Origin: G965220205 sp965220205
GTDB taxonomy: Bacteria > Chloroflexota > Dehalococcoidia > Lucifugimonadales > Australimonadaceae
Direction of reading: 5' to 3'
Length of the DNA: 64,000 nucleotides
Assembly (NCBI GenBank): GCA_965220205.1
Contig: OZ244812.1
Span: forward strand, 1,054,001 to 1,118,000
The notes under the pieces were generated by a model that was not told the DNA's origin, did not search any database, and saw only the letters and a program-made list of their open reading frames with translations. This document shows, one piece after another, positions 48,069-57,268 of the stretch (its first letter is position 1; each line of letters begins with the position of its first letter). Made by a program: the position numbers and the translations under genes.

Positions 48069-49430
48069 CTATGGAAACGGGTCCAGCTCCACGCCGAGCG
48101 AACGCTCGGCCCAGCGCGCCGCAGCCAGTAACTTGGCCTCGCGGAACGGCCCGCCCACTAGTTGCACGCCCATCGGCAGACCGTTCGAGGCCAGCCCAAC
48201 GGGCAAGCTGATCGCCGGGAAGCCCGTGAAGCTCCACACGCCTTGGAAGCGAGCGTCCCCCGTCTGCGTGAGGTCGCGCGGCGCGGGCGCCGAGACCGTC
48301 GGCATGAGGAGGACATCGACGCCGTCGAGCGCCGCCCCAGCCAAACTCCGCATCTTGCGGCGGAAGCGCCAGGCTTCCACGTAGCGCGTCGCGCTGTGGG
48401 CGAAGCCGCGCTCGATGTAGCCAGTGAGACTCGGGCCGTAGAAGCGTTCGTTGCCCCGAAACATCGGCTCGTGCCACGCCGCCGCCTCGGACTCGAGCGT
48501 TACCCGGTGGAGCGCAGCCGCCTCGGCGAAATCGATCCCTGGGTCGACCTCCTCGACATCGGCCCCGGCTGTGGCGAGGACCTGCGCGACCGCCTCGGTC
48601 TTCATCCGCGTCTCCGCGTCCGACTCCCCGAGGAACCAGGCGCGGACGAGACCGATGCGCGGCGGAGACGGCGACTCGAGTCCGCTCACGTAGTCGTCGA
48701 CCGGCGCGCTGGCGCTGTCCGGGTCGGCGGGGTCGTGCCCGGCGAGCACGCTGAGCAGGACGGCCGCGTCCTCGACGGAGCGCACGAGCACGCCCACATG
48801 GTCGAGGCTCGCGGCCAGCGGTGTCACGCCCCGCTTGCTGATGCGCCCGAACGTCGGCTTGAGGCCGACCACGCCGTTGTACGCGGCTGGCCGAAGGACA
48901 GACCCGCCGGTCTGCGATCCGAACGCCCAAGGGATCATCCTGGCGGCGACCGCGACGGCTGAGCCGGTGCTCGACCCGCCCGGGGTGTGCTCGGGGTCCC
49001 ACGGGTTGCGGGAGGGCGCCGGGTCGCCGTCGGCAAACTCGGTGGTGTGGGTCTTGCCGAGCAGCACAGCGCCCGCCCGTCTGGCGATGGCAATGGGAGC
49101 GGCGTCCGTCTCCGGGACGCGCTCGGCCCATATCCTCGATCCCGCAGCCGTCCGTACGCCTTCCGTGTCGAAGATGTCTTTCGCGCCGAATGGGACTCCG
49201 TGGATGGGGCCGCTGACGCCGTCGGCGGCGACCTCTCGCTCGGCCACGCGGGCAGCCTCGATGGCAAGCTCCGGCGTGACGAGCGCCCAAGCGATCAGCT
49301 TCGGCTCGAGCGCGTCAATCCGGCCGAGCAGCGACTCGGTTAGTTCGACGGGCGACAACTGGTGTTCGCGGATGGCCGCGGCGGCCTGGGTGAGGGAGAG
49401 CTCGTACGGCTGCGCCACTGGACGTGCCAA
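48069..49430 (-). CDS. Amidase signature family enzyme
   Basis: A 453-residue amidase. The Ser-cisSer-Lys triad is expected at the Lys in GVPFGAKDIF (about residue 84), the cis-Ser in PGGSSTGSAVAVAARM, and the nucleophile Ser in AFGSQTGGSVLRPAAYNG. The family hydrolyses amides to acids and ammonia and includes GatA, but the genomic context has no gatB or gatC, so a catabolic amidase is more likely. A small basic protein gene lies directly upstream on the same strand (5 bp gap). Confidence 0.9.
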   Translation of the reverse strand: MARPVAQPYELSLTQAAAAIREHQLSPVELTESLLGRIDALEPKLIAWALVTPELAIEAARVAEREVAADGVSGPIHGVPFGAKDIFDTEGVRTAAGSRIWAERVPETDAAPIAIARRAGAVLLGKTHTTEFADGDPAPSRNPWDPEHTPGGSSTGSAVAVAARMIPWAFGSQTGGSVLRPAAYNGVVGLKPTFGRISKRGVTPLAASLDHVGVLVRSVEDAAVLLSVLAGHDPADPDSASAPVDDYVSGLESPSPPRIGLVRAWFLGESDAETRMKTEAVAQVLATAGADVEEVDPGIDFAEAAALHRVTLESEAAAWHEPMFRGNERFYGPSLTGYIERGFAHSATRYVEAWRFRRKMRSLAGAALDGVDVLLMPTVSAPAPRDLTQTGDARFQGVWSFTGFPAISLPVGLASNGLPMGVQLVGGPFREAKLLAAARWAERSLGVELDPFP

Positions 49431-49435
49431 CGGCG

Positions 49436-49570
49436 TCAGCGCGTGCGCTTGGTGAAGCCGAACCGGATCCTCAGCCCGTTCCGCTTCGTGTCCTGCTTCC
49501 CGATCCGCTCGACGAACTCCTCGGTCGTCTCGGGCGGCTTCTCCTTCTTCGGCTTGTTGGTCCGGGCCAT
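49436..49570 (-). CDS. Small basic protein, unknown function
   Basis: A 44-residue ORF starting at ATG 49570 with GAGGAG 5 bp upstream. It is rich in Lys, Arg and Glu (ARTNKPKKEKPPETTEEF at the start, RNGLRIRFGFTKRTR at the end) and has no membrane segment. The strong ribosome-binding site and its immediate position before the amidase support it as real. It resembles no family I know; nucleic-acid binding is possible from charge alone. Confidence 0.5.
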   Translation of the reverse strand: MARTNKPKKEKPPETTEEFVERIGKQDTKRNGLRIRFGFTKRTR

Positions 49571-49683
49571 GGGGCTCCTCGCGAGGTGTCGGACCCGTAT
49601 CGGGACCGCATCAGAACGTGCTTTAGGGACGAGTATACACCGGGCCCGCGCTGCCGTGGCGTTCGCAACCAAGGCGCCGGAGG

Positions 49684-50301
49684 CTAAAGCAAATGACTGG
49701 CGTCGTTCCACGCCGCGAGCCTCGGCGGGTCCTGCTCCCGCACAACGATGGAGATGCCGCCGGCTTGCATCACCCCGAAGAGCCAGAACGCGTCGTCCGG
49801 CAGGCCCAGCAATCGCACTACGAGGGCACGGAGCGATGCGCCGTGCGCAACGACGAGCACGTCATCGCCCGCGTGGTCTCGCTCCAACGCCTCGCCAAAC
49901 CCGCCGGCCCGCCGCAGCAGCTGACGGTAGGACTCGCCGCCCTCCGGCGCGAAGTCGAGTAGTCGCGTGACCTCCCTGTCCTGGAGGGCTGGGTCGATGC
50001 GGAGGACCTCTTCCCACGTCTTGCCCTCGTACACGCCGCAGTGACTCTCGCGCAGCGCGGGAGTGGGGCGCGGCGCCGGGAGCCCGGCCGGCTGCGCGTG
50101 GACGATGATGCGCGCCGTCTCCCAGGCCCGCGAGAGGTCGCTGGCGTACACGGCGGCGAACCGCTCTCGCGCGAGCCGACGACCGGTGAGCGCCGCCTGT
50201 GCCCGGCCCTTGTCGTTGAGGCTCACATCAGTCTGCCCCTGGATGCGGTGCTCGGCGGTCCAGTCGGTGTCGCCGTGCCTGACGAGATGCCAGCGTGCCA
50301 T
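49684..50301 (-). CDS. Histidine phosphatase family protein (duplicate 1)
   Basis: A 205-residue branch-1 histidine phosphatase with the catalytic LVRHGDTDW at residues 5-13, RAWETARIIV with a phosphate-binding Arg, and the second His in VVAHGASLRALV. ATG 50301 matches the start of its neighbour. It is a tandem paralogue of the next gene; a stretch of over 100 bp (around 49849-49960 versus 50476-50588) is nearly identical at DNA level. Phosphatase substrate unknown. Confidence 0.88.
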   Translation of the reverse strand: MARWHLVRHGDTDWTAEHRIQGQTDVSLNDKGRAQAALTGRRLARERFAAVYASDLSRAWETARIIVHAQPAGLPAPRPTPALRESHCGVYEGKTWEEVLRIDPALQDREVTRLLDFAPEGGESYRQLLRRAGGFGEALERDHAGDDVLVVAHGASLRALVVRLLGLPDDAFWLFGVMQAGGISIVVREQDPPRLAAWNDASHLL

Positions 50302-50309
50302 GAGCTGGG

Positions 50310-50924
50310 CTACGCCAAGTGACCGGCGTCGTTCCACACCGCGAGGCGCGGCGGGTACTCCGACGATTCCGACACGACGGAGATGCCGGCGGGTTGCATC
50401 CCCCGGAAGAGCCAGAGCGCATCGTCGGGCAGGCCCAGCAATCCCACCGCGAGGGCGCGGAGCGATATGCTGTGCGCAACGACGAGCACGTCTTCGCCCG
50501 CGTGGTCTCGCTCCAACGCCTCGCCAAACCCGCCCGCCCGCCGCAGCAGCTGACGGTAGGACTCGCCGCCCTCCGGCGCGAAGTCGAGGTCACGCCGGTC
50601 CATGATCATGGGGTCTATAGCGCGGACTTCGTCTGACGTCTTGCCCTCGAATACGCCGAAATGCAGCTCGCGCAGCGCAGGCGCGGAGCGCGGCTCCGGG
50701 CGCTCGCCGGCTGGGAGCGCGTCGAGGATGATGCGCGCCGTCTCCCAGGACCGCGAAAGGTCGCTGGCGTATACGGCGTCGAAGTGTTCCCGCGCGAGAC
50801 GGCGGCCGGTGAGCTCCGCCTTCCCCCTGCCCTTGTCGTTGAGGCTCACGTCGGTCTGGCCCTGAATGCGGTGCGCGGCGTGCCAGTCGGTATCGCCGTG
50901 CCTAACGAGATGCAAGCGAGCCAT
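50310..50924 (-). CDS. Histidine phosphatase family protein (duplicate 2)
   Basis: A 204-residue phosphatase with LVRHGDTDWHAAHRIQGQ at the start, acid/base region LHFGVFEGK and second His in VVAHSISLRALA. It differs from duplicate 1 mainly in the middle third and C-terminus. It ends 8 bp before duplicate 1 starts and begins 16 bp after the eutA-like gene stop, so the string cupin-eutA-phosphatase-phosphatase could be one transcript. Confidence 0.88.
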   Translation of the reverse strand: MARLHLVRHGDTDWHAAHRIQGQTDVSLNDKGRGKAELTGRRLAREHFDAVYASDLSRSWETARIILDALPAGERPEPRSAPALRELHFGVFEGKTSDEVRAIDPMIMDRRDLDFAPEGGESYRQLLRRAGGFGEALERDHAGEDVLVVAHSISLRALAVGLLGLPDDALWLFRGMQPAGISVVSESSEYPPRLAVWNDAGHLA

Positions 50925-50940
50925 GTGCGCTGCCAGCCGG

Positions 50941-52428
50941 CTACCCGCCGGCCGATCCCGGGAACACGAGCGACTTGATCACGACTGGCACGGCGCCCGA
51001 TGTCGGGATGAGCGTGCCGATATCGATGTAGTCGAACTCGCGCAACTCCACGCCGTCGATCGACACGACGGGGCTCGGGATCTGCATCTCCTCGCGCAAG
51101 TGCAGGCCGAGAAGCCCACCGATGTCGCCGTCGCTCACGAGCACCAGGGGGTGCCCCTGGCTGAGTACGGAGCGCATCGCCTGCGCGACGCCCTTGCAGA
51201 AGCTGTCAAGGCGTCCGAACGTCGCGCTGCCGCCCCAATGCAAGGCTACTGCGACGGGTGTGTCCGCGCCCGTGAGGTCGAGGCGCGTCAGTCCTGCCTC
51301 CACCGCTTGCTCGACGCCTTGCTGATCGATGTCGTCGCCGTCGAAGTCGAACTCGGGCGTCACAACGGGTATGTTGCGGATCGGCACCACTTCAACGGGC
51401 GAGATGAAGATCGTGCTCCCGCTCACCTGGATCGTGTACTGCGACGCCCCGATGACCGTCGCCCGGATCCCCGCGACGGGCGTCATGAGTATCGCCCCCA
51501 GCTGACCGATGCGCCCTTTAATCTCCTTGCCGAGCAGCGGCCCGAGGTCGCCGAACGTCCGCGGTTCGTGACCGTAGATGAACTCGGAGACGCCGCCGGA
51601 GAACATGACCGTATCCACCCGGCTTCGGCGCGCGAGCGGCGGCAGCCGCAGGAGCCCCCGCGTCTGAGTCGAGACGCCGTCGAGTCCGATGACCTCCATC
51701 AAACGGTCCGCCATCTCACCCACGATCTTCTGCATGTCTTCGGCCGTGAGTTGTGCGCCGATCTCCAGAGCAACGCCGGCTGCCTCCGCGTGGCGGCGTC
51801 CCGTTTCCTCGATCCTCGTCACCACGCCGTTGTCGTCGAAGGCGACGAGCCGGGCGCCGACGTCGACCGCGGTCACCTCGGCTACACGACCGCCCTGGCA
51901 GATCGCGACCTTACTCGTGCCTCCGCCTATGTCGACGTTCATGGCAGTGTCGCCGCTGCGGGCCGACTCGCGGACGGCGCCTGAGCCATTGGCTGCCATC
52001 GTCGCCTCGAGGCCGTCTCCTGCGCTCACCGCGACGAACCTGCCCGCCTCCTTCGCGAAGAGCTCGCCGATGGCCCTTGCGTTGTGCCGCAGGACGGCTA
52101 CGCCGGTCAGGATGAGCGCGCCGGTGTCCACCTCGTCGCGGTCGAGCCCGGCAGACCGGTACTGCGCTTCGATAAAGTGGCTAAGCGCGTCGGAGTCGAT
52201 GGTCGTGCCGTCGTCGACGTAGGGGGTCAGGAGAATCTCGGACTCGCGGAGGACCGTGCGGCGGACGATGACGTAGCGGGTGTTCTGGCGCTCGAGCTCG
52301 AGGCGCGAAAAGACGAGATGAGATGTGGACGAGCCGATGTCGACGCCGACGCTGGTCAGCTGTATCTCATCCTCTTCGACGATGTGGCGACCGGCGCCGG
52401 AGAATCCTTGGGACTGTGGTTGCGTCAT
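50941..52428 (-). CDS. eutA: EutA-like reactivating factor for ethanolamine ammonia-lyase
   Basis: A 495-residue ASKHA-type ATPase: VGVDIGSSTSHLVFSRLEL as the phosphate-1 motif, VDIGGGTSKVAIC as the second phosphate motif, and RVDTVMFSGGVSEFIYG near the adenosine pocket. EutA exchanges inactivated adenosylcobalamin on ethanolamine ammonia-lyase. ATG 52428 is used since the long upstream extension is not protein-like. No eutB, eutC or cobalamin gene is in the window. It lies 16 bp after the bicupin gene; the pair may service a different enzyme or a lyase encoded elsewhere. Confidence 0.85.
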   Translation of the reverse strand: MTQPQSQGFSGAGRHIVEEDEIQLTSVGVDIGSSTSHLVFSRLELERQNTRYVIVRRTVLRESEILLTPYVDDGTTIDSDALSHFIEAQYRSAGLDRDEVDTGALILTGVAVLRHNARAIGELFAKEAGRFVAVSAGDGLEATMAANGSGAVRESARSGDTAMNVDIGGGTSKVAICQGGRVAEVTAVDVGARLVAFDDNGVVTRIEETGRRHAEAAGVALEIGAQLTAEDMQKIVGEMADRLMEVIGLDGVSTQTRGLLRLPPLARRSRVDTVMFSGGVSEFIYGHEPRTFGDLGPLLGKEIKGRIGQLGAILMTPVAGIRATVIGASQYTIQVSGSTIFISPVEVVPIRNIPVVTPEFDFDGDDIDQQGVEQAVEAGLTRLDLTGADTPVAVALHWGGSATFGRLDSFCKGVAQAMRSVLSQGHPLVLVSDGDIGGLLGLHLREEMQIPSPVVSIDGVELREFDYIDIGTLIPTSGAVPVVIKSLVFPGSAGG

Positions 52429-52444
52429 GCCGCGGTTCGCCTCG

Positions 52445-53641
52445 CTACTTTCTTGGCTGGTAAAACTCGGGTTCCATCCGCGACGGGACGCCCTCCACGC
52501 GCAGAGTGTCCTCGAACTCCGCACGGAGGTACGGGTCCTCTTGGTGATAGGGAATAGCGCTGCCGCCGTCGTCGAGGTCGATGGCGCCGCGGTCGATGTC
52601 CTCTTCGCCCGGAACCCCCGCCTCGCGGCCGGGTGCGTACGGCCCAAACCATGCAGTCAGCCGGAACTCCTGGGAGTCAACGCCGAAGTGCTGATGGAAC
52701 CAGTCGCCGCTCATCGGCGCAGCCGACACCATGCCGCCCGGCTCGTAGTCCTGTCGCCGCACCTGGTCGGCCTTGCCGTCCTCCCAGGGATGCGGACCGA
52801 GGTGCATGGGCCATGTGTAGGTGTAACCCTTGCCCTTGAGACAGACGAGCACGGCGGCAGAGCCGTGCGCATGCGCCTTGGAGTACCGGCCCATCTCGTG
52901 CTGCCCGATCCACAGGTAGAACTTGTTGCCCGTCATGTAGGGCTCGATCCGCCGGTAGCCAGGCGAGCGCCGGTTGTCCATAGGCAACTCGCAATTGACG
53001 ATGTCCGGCATGATGTTCGTGCGGCGCATCGCGAGGCCTCGCACCGGATCGGGCTCGAGGTCCTCGGAGGGTTTGTAGAAATCGTCGCCCTCGTCGTAGC
53101 GGTCTGCGAAAGCGTAGGAGGTGTTGAAGACGAAATCGGTGCTCTGGAAAAGGTTCATCACTGGCGGCGCGGTCGTGCCGGCCAGCAACAGTGCCGACCC
53201 GGACGTTGCGTTGATGAGCCGGTGCGTGGCGTTCACGGGAATTGAGAACAGCGAACCCTTCGACCACTCGAACGTGTTCTTCTTACTGCTGCCCTCGCGC
53301 CAGACCTCGGTGCTGCCCCGTCCCTCGAGGACGAGATACACCTCCTCATAGAGGTGCTTCTCGGCGTTGAGGGCGCCCGCGGGCGGGACCTCGACTGCGT
53401 ACATGCCCCACTTGCCCTCGGTGCCGAACAGCTGGATGAACGTCCCGTTGCCGCCGAGGCGCTTCCAGGGCTTCAACGGCAGGTCTTGAACGCGCCGGAG
53501 GCCGATGTCCCGGTACACGGGAACGCCCTGCTCCTCCATGAACAGATCGTAGGCCGAGCTCGGTCGCTTCCACCGGCCGAAACCAGATTTCTCACCCCGG
53601 GTGGGCTCCTGCCACTGGCCTTCGGACGTCTTCGTCGCCAT
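52445..53641 (-). CDS. Two-cupin-domain protein
   Basis: A 398-residue bicupin. Cupin 1 (~65-160) has EKHLYEEVYLVLEGRGSTEVW and a THRLINATSG strand; cupin 2 (~235-345) has HEMGRYSKAHAHGSAAVLVCLKGKGYTY and WFHQHFG. His/Glu residues in both could bind a metal. Related bicupins include gentisate-type dioxygenases and oxalate decarboxylases, so a ring-cleaving or decarboxylating enzyme is possible. ATG 53641 is chosen because the upstream frame is not protein-like. It heads the eutA-phosphatase gene string. Confidence 0.8.
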   Translation of the reverse strand: MATKTSEGQWQEPTRGEKSGFGRWKRPSSAYDLFMEEQGVPVYRDIGLRRVQDLPLKPWKRLGGNGTFIQLFGTEGKWGMYAVEVPPAGALNAEKHLYEEVYLVLEGRGSTEVWREGSSKKNTFEWSKGSLFSIPVNATHRLINATSGSALLLAGTTAPPVMNLFQSTDFVFNTSYAFADRYDEGDDFYKPSEDLEPDPVRGLAMRRTNIMPDIVNCELPMDNRRSPGYRRIEPYMTGNKFYLWIGQHEMGRYSKAHAHGSAAVLVCLKGKGYTYTWPMHLGPHPWEDGKADQVRRQDYEPGGMVSAAPMSGDWFHQHFGVDSQEFRLTAWFGPYAPGREAGVPGEEDIDRGAIDLDDGGSAIPYHQEDPYLRAEFEDTLRVEGVPSRMEPEFYQPRK

Positions 53642-53818
53642 AGGTGTCCCTCCGGACGTTTGGGGCGGAATACGATGCGCGGATACGGCCTGCACCGCGC
53701 CACGGTGCGGCGCGCAGGGAGTGTATGGGCCGCTCCGAATGAGTGTCAAGCACGGCCCGGCGCGCCGTGGCGGCCCTAGTAGAGCCGCCATGCGACTGAC
53801 CTCGAGGGAGGCCCGCGC

Positions 53819-54259
53819 CTACTCCAATGACGCCTCGACGCTGAGCTCGACGTTCCCCTTCAGCGCCTGCGAGATGGGGCAGCCGTCCTTCGCCGCCTCG
53901 GCAGCGGCCTGGAAGGCCACGGCGTCCGCGCCCGGGACGACTCCGACGACCTTGAGCGCGCTGGACTGGACCTTCCACCCGCTCTCGACCTTCTCGAACG
54001 TGACAGTGGCGTCGACCTCGAGCTTGGAGGGGGGCGTGCCTGCCCCACCGAGTCCGGCGGCAAGCGCCATGGAGTAGCAGGACGCGTGCGCGGATGCTAC
54101 GAGCTCCTCGGGGCTCGTCTTACCGCCGGACTGCTCGCTGCGAGCGGCCCAGGAGACGGGGAGCTGCGTGAACGCGTTGGACGACATCGCGCTAACGACG
54201 CCGTCGCCCGAGACCAGTTCGCCCGTCCAAGTCGCGTGTGCAGTGCGGATTGCTGCCAT
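53819..54259 (-). CDS. OsmC/Ohr-family peroxiredoxin-like protein
   Basis: A 146-residue OsmC fold protein with the two redox cysteines Cys61 (HASCYSMAL) and Cys127 (KDGCPIS), spaced as in OsmC/Ohr hydroperoxide reductases. It reduces organic hydroperoxides with thiols (family knowledge). ATG 54259 with AGGGAC upstream is the family-consistent start; 12 further residues in frame are unlikely. It is a separate unit with spacers of ~180 bp on both sides. Confidence 0.9.
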   Translation of the reverse strand: MAAIRTAHATWTGELVSGDGVVSAMSSNAFTQLPVSWAARSEQSGGKTSPEELVASAHASCYSMALAAGLGGAGTPPSKLEVDATVTFEKVESGWKVQSSALKVVGVVPGADAVAFQAAAEAAKDGCPISQALKGNVELSVEASLE

Positions 54260-54444
54260 AGTCCCTCCAGTGCTTAATGACGTGTTCTCGACCAACGTGC
54301 TTGACGAGTATCGAACTTGCGGAATGCGGGGCCGTGGATGCCGAGAGTGGGCCAGTTTCTACAGCGCCGACGCCCCCATGGCGTCAACGGCGAGGAAGTC
54401 TCTCCTGCGGCCAGAGTGGCGGGGAGAGACAATCCTTTCCGCTC

Positions 54445-54960
54445 CTATCCCGTCCGTCCTCGCTCTAGTTCCAGCAGCCGCGCCTTGAGCGACAGGCCCG
54501 CGCCGCCGAACCCGCGCAGGCCGCCGTCGCTGCCGATCACGCGATGACACGGGACCAGAATCGGTACGCGGTTGCGGGCCATCGCCTGACCCGCGCCGCG
54601 CGCCGCGGATGGCCTGCCCGCCTGCTCCGCCAGCCAGCCGTACGAGCGCGTCTCGCCCATCGGTATCGATTGGCACGCTCTCCATGCCCGGCGGAAGAAA
54701 TCGGAAGCCCCGTTGAGGTCCAGCGGTTCGTCCCACGCATCGCGGGCCCCAGCGAAGTACTCGTCGAGCTTCACGCGGAGCGTCTCGAAGGCGCCGGGGC
54801 GATGCTCCGGCAGACTTCCGCTCATGGCGTCGAACAGCGCCTCGATGGCCCTGTCCGGGCTCGGTTCGGGCAGCGTCAGGTTGCGGACTCCCCTCGCGCC
54901 GCCGATTACCCCCATCGAGCCCCAGCTCGTCTCGATGACGTCGTGCCACGACTCGGTCAT
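54445..54960 (-). CDS. ogt: Methylated-DNA-protein cysteine methyltransferase
   Basis: A 171-residue O6-alkylguanine transferase. The acceptor Cys138 lies in VPCHRVIG; the DNA-binding winged helix is before it (GETRSYGWLAEQAGRPSAARG, ARNRVP), and LRGFGGAGLSLKARLLELE follows. It transfers alkyl groups from guanine O6 to itself. An N-terminal Ada_N-like domain is absent, so it is the Ogt form. It is divergent from the signalling operon. Confidence 0.93.
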   Translation of the reverse strand: MTESWHDVIETSWGSMGVIGGARGVRNLTLPEPSPDRAIEALFDAMSGSLPEHRPGAFETLRVKLDEYFAGARDAWDEPLDLNGASDFFRRAWRACQSIPMGETRSYGWLAEQAGRPSAARGAGQAMARNRVPILVPCHRVIGSDGGLRGFGGAGLSLKARLLELERGRTG

Positions 54961-55093
54961 GCTCGCCTCCCACGCTATCGCTCAGTCCAAGCCTCTGGCG
55001 CACGGCCTCTGGCGATTGTATGCAGCCACAGCGCCTAGGACAACCGACGGACGGCAGCAAGCGCAACCGCGACGCGCAATTCCCAACAGTGGC

Positions 55094-55122
55094 TTTACAG
55101 GTATGCCTGGCGCTGTGATACT
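55094..55122 (+). promoter_or_regulatory. Promoter of the Rsb/histidine-kinase operon
   Basis: TTTACA (55094-55099), 17-bp spacer, GATACT (55117-55122) preceded by TGTG (extended -10). It is about 125 bp before the STAS gene and on the right strand. Confidence 0.5.
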
Positions 55123-55246
55123 AGACGCATTTATAAGATGGAGAATCTGCCTGGTTCAGCCAACCCCTGCCCTATCCCTTTGGGCCCAGGCAGAGCGTGG
55201 CCGAGCCGACAGCACCCTGGCTGCGATACCAACGGAGGCAAATCCC

Positions 55247-55585
55247 ATGACATTCGAGGCAAAGCGCGAGGATGGTAACCTGGTTGTAAAGCTCGATGGC
55301 CGCATCGACGGCGCCAACGCGGCCGAACTCCAGCGTAACCTCGAGGGCGCTATCGAGGAAACGGACAACCTCTTGGTCGTGGACCTTGAGCAGCTGGAGT
55401 ACATCAGCAGCGCAGGCCTTCGCGTCATCCTGCTCATCGCCAAGGCGCTCCAGCGACAGAATACCGCCTTCGCGGTCTGCTCGCTCTCGGAACCCATCCG
55501 CGAGGTCTTCGAGATCAGCGGCTTCGACAAGCTGATCCCGCTCTATCCTTCTCAGGCCGAGGCGGTCGCAACGCACAGAGGGTGA
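55247..55585 (+). CDS. STAS-domain anti-sigma factor antagonist (RsbV/SpoIIAA-like)
   Basis: A 112-residue STAS domain with the phosphorylatable Ser pair in LEYISSAGLRVIL (Ser54/55). Unphosphorylated antagonists bind and remove anti-sigma kinases; phosphorylation by an RsbW-type kinase switches them off and an RsbU-type phosphatase restores them. ATG 55247 has GGAGGC 8 bp upstream; the longer frame is rejected as not protein-like. The phosphatase and kinase genes of the module follow on the same strand. Confidence 0.92.
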   Translation: MTFEAKREDGNLVVKLDGRIDGANAAELQRNLEGAIEETDNLLVVDLEQLEYISSAGLRVILLIAKALQRQNTAFAVCSLSEPIREVFEISGFDKLIPLYPSQAEAVATHRG

Positions 55586-55682
55586 CCCCGACGGCGCCTG
55601 GCCCTCTCCAATTTCGCGCCAGTTAGCGAGCAGCGGTCGGACTTCCACGACTGACGCCCATGACTAGCAGCGACGAGGTGCA

Positions 55683-56852
55683 ATGACGGAAAGCTCCTAC
55701 AAGATACTCGTGGTGGACGATGAGCCGGACCTCGAACCGCTGATGCTGCAGCGCTTACGGCGCAGCATCCGGGATGGTCTCTACGAGTTCGTCTTCGCGC
55801 ACAACGGCGTCGAGGCTCTCGAGAAACTGTCCGATGACCCGGCGATCGACATGGTGCTCTCGGACATCAACATGCCTCAGATGGACGGCCTCACTCTGCT
55901 CGAACAGGTAGCGGAGCTGAACCCCGACATTCGTTCCGTGATCATCTCGGCCTACGGCGACATGAAGAACATCCGCACGGCGATGAACCGGGGCGCCTTT
56001 GACTTCGTCACCAAGCCCATCGACTTCGAGGACCTACAGGTGACAATCGCACGGACGCTGAAGCACATCGTCGCGTGGAAGGAGGCGCTGGCGTCGCGCG
56101 ACCAGCTGGTCGCGCTCCAGAACGAGCTCGATGTCGCCAGCAACATGCAGCAGTCGATCCTGCCCTCGGACTTCCCGAACGGTCCGGGCCACCAGATCTA
56201 TGGCAACATGAAACCGGCGAAGAACGTCGGCGGGGACTTCTTCGACGTCATGGCGCTCCCGGAGGGCCGGGTGGGGCTTGCCATCGCGGATGTCTCGGGC
56301 AAGGGCGTGCCCGCTGCGCTGTTCATGATGTCGAGCCGCACGCTGCTGAAGGGCTCGTCCCTCCGCTATCCGGACCCCGGCGTCGTCCTGCGCGAGGTCA
56401 ACGACTTGCTCAACGAAGACAACGACGCCATGATGTTCGTCACGCTGCTGTACGGGATCTACGACCCGGCCTCCGGGGAGTTCACCTACGCGAGCGGCGG
56501 CCACAACGCTCCCTTGCTGGTGCACACCGACGGCAGCTCGGAACTCTTGTCGCTCACGGGCGGGATCGCACTCGGACTCGCGCCGGGCCTCGAGTATGAG
56601 CATGTTTCCGTTACTCTCGCGCCGGGCGACATCATCTTCCTCTACACGGACGGCGTCACCGAGGCGATGAACATCAACGGCGATCAGTACGAGCTAAAGC
56701 GCCTGAGCGAGGCCTTCGCGGCGGACCCGCCGAAGGATCCCGTGAGCGCCAATACGACGGCCTTCGAGTCGGTGAGCGCCTTCGCGGGCGACGCCGCCCA
56801 GTCCGACGACATCACGTGTCTGGCGCTCCGCCGCAGCGAGGCCGAGAGTTGA
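55683..56852 (+). CDS. Response regulator with PP2C phosphatase output (RsbU-like)
   Basis: A 389-residue protein. Residues 1-125 are a receiver domain: acidic pocket VVDDEPD, phospho-acceptor Asp61 in VLSDINMPQMDG and Lys in FVTKPIDF. A coiled linker (~125-160) leads to a PP2C/SpoIIE domain with MQQSILPSDFP, NVGGDFFDVMAL and ADVSGKGVPAALFM metal residues. It would dephosphorylate the STAS protein when its receiver is phosphorylated, presumably by the histidine kinase at the end of the cluster. Confidence 0.93.
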   Translation: MTESSYKILVVDDEPDLEPLMLQRLRRSIRDGLYEFVFAHNGVEALEKLSDDPAIDMVLSDINMPQMDGLTLLEQVAELNPDIRSVIISAYGDMKNIRTAMNRGAFDFVTKPIDFEDLQVTIARTLKHIVAWKEALASRDQLVALQNELDVASNMQQSILPSDFPNGPGHQIYGNMKPAKNVGGDFFDVMALPEGRVGLAIADVSGKGVPAALFMMSSRTLLKGSSLRYPDPGVVLREVNDLLNEDNDAMMFVTLLYGIYDPASGEFTYASGGHNAPLLVHTDGSSELLSLTGGIALGLAPGLEYEHVSVTLAPGDIIFLYTDGVTEAMNINGDQYELKRLSEAFAADPPKDPVSANTTAFESVSAFAGDAAQSDDITCLALRRSEAES

Positions 56853-57268
56853 CTGCGCAGCTGGCGCTCAAGGTCGAGAACAAAGTAGACGAGCTACAGC
56901 ACGTCTACGACGCCATCGAGGAGTTCGGGCGGCAGGAGGAGTGGGACGTTCGCCTCGCCTTCCGCGTGCAGTTGGTGATCGAAGAGATAGTCATCAACAT
57001 CATGAACTACGGACACGAGGACGGCTCCCACGAGATTGAAATCACGATGGATTCCGAACCCGAGTTCCTGACAATCGAGATAACGGACGACGGAAAGCCC
57101 TTCGACCCCCTCGAGGACGCGCCTGAACCCGATCTGGCGGGGTCAATCGAGGACAGGCGGGTCGGCGGACTCGGCGTCTATCTCGTGCGGACGATGATGG
57201 ATGATATGAGCTATCGGCGGGAACAGGGCAAGAACCACCTGGTCCTGGTGGCGCGCAGGACTGAATGA
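56849..57268 (+). CDS. Serine-kinase anti-sigma factor (RsbW-like HATPase)
   Basis: A 139-residue GHKL ATPase: N box IEEIVINIMNYGHE, G1 ITDDGKPFDP and G2 GGLGVYLVR. RsbW-type kinases phosphorylate the STAS antagonist and in many systems bind a sigma factor or other target. TTG 56849 overlaps the phosphatase stop by 4 bp, giving tight coupling. No sigma factor gene is adjacent, so the regulated target is not known. Confidence 0.9.
   Translation: MTAQLALKVENKVDELQHVYDAIEEFGRQEEWDVRLAFRVQLVIEEIVINIMNYGHEDGSHEIEITMDSEPEFLTIEITDDGKPFDPLEDAPEPDLAGSIEDRRVGGLGVYLVRTMMDDMSYRREQGKNHLVLVARRTE

Noticed and set aside
48069..49430. GatA of the Glu-tRNA amidotransferase
   Set aside because: No gatB or gatC adjacent, and the active-site region is of the generic amidase type.
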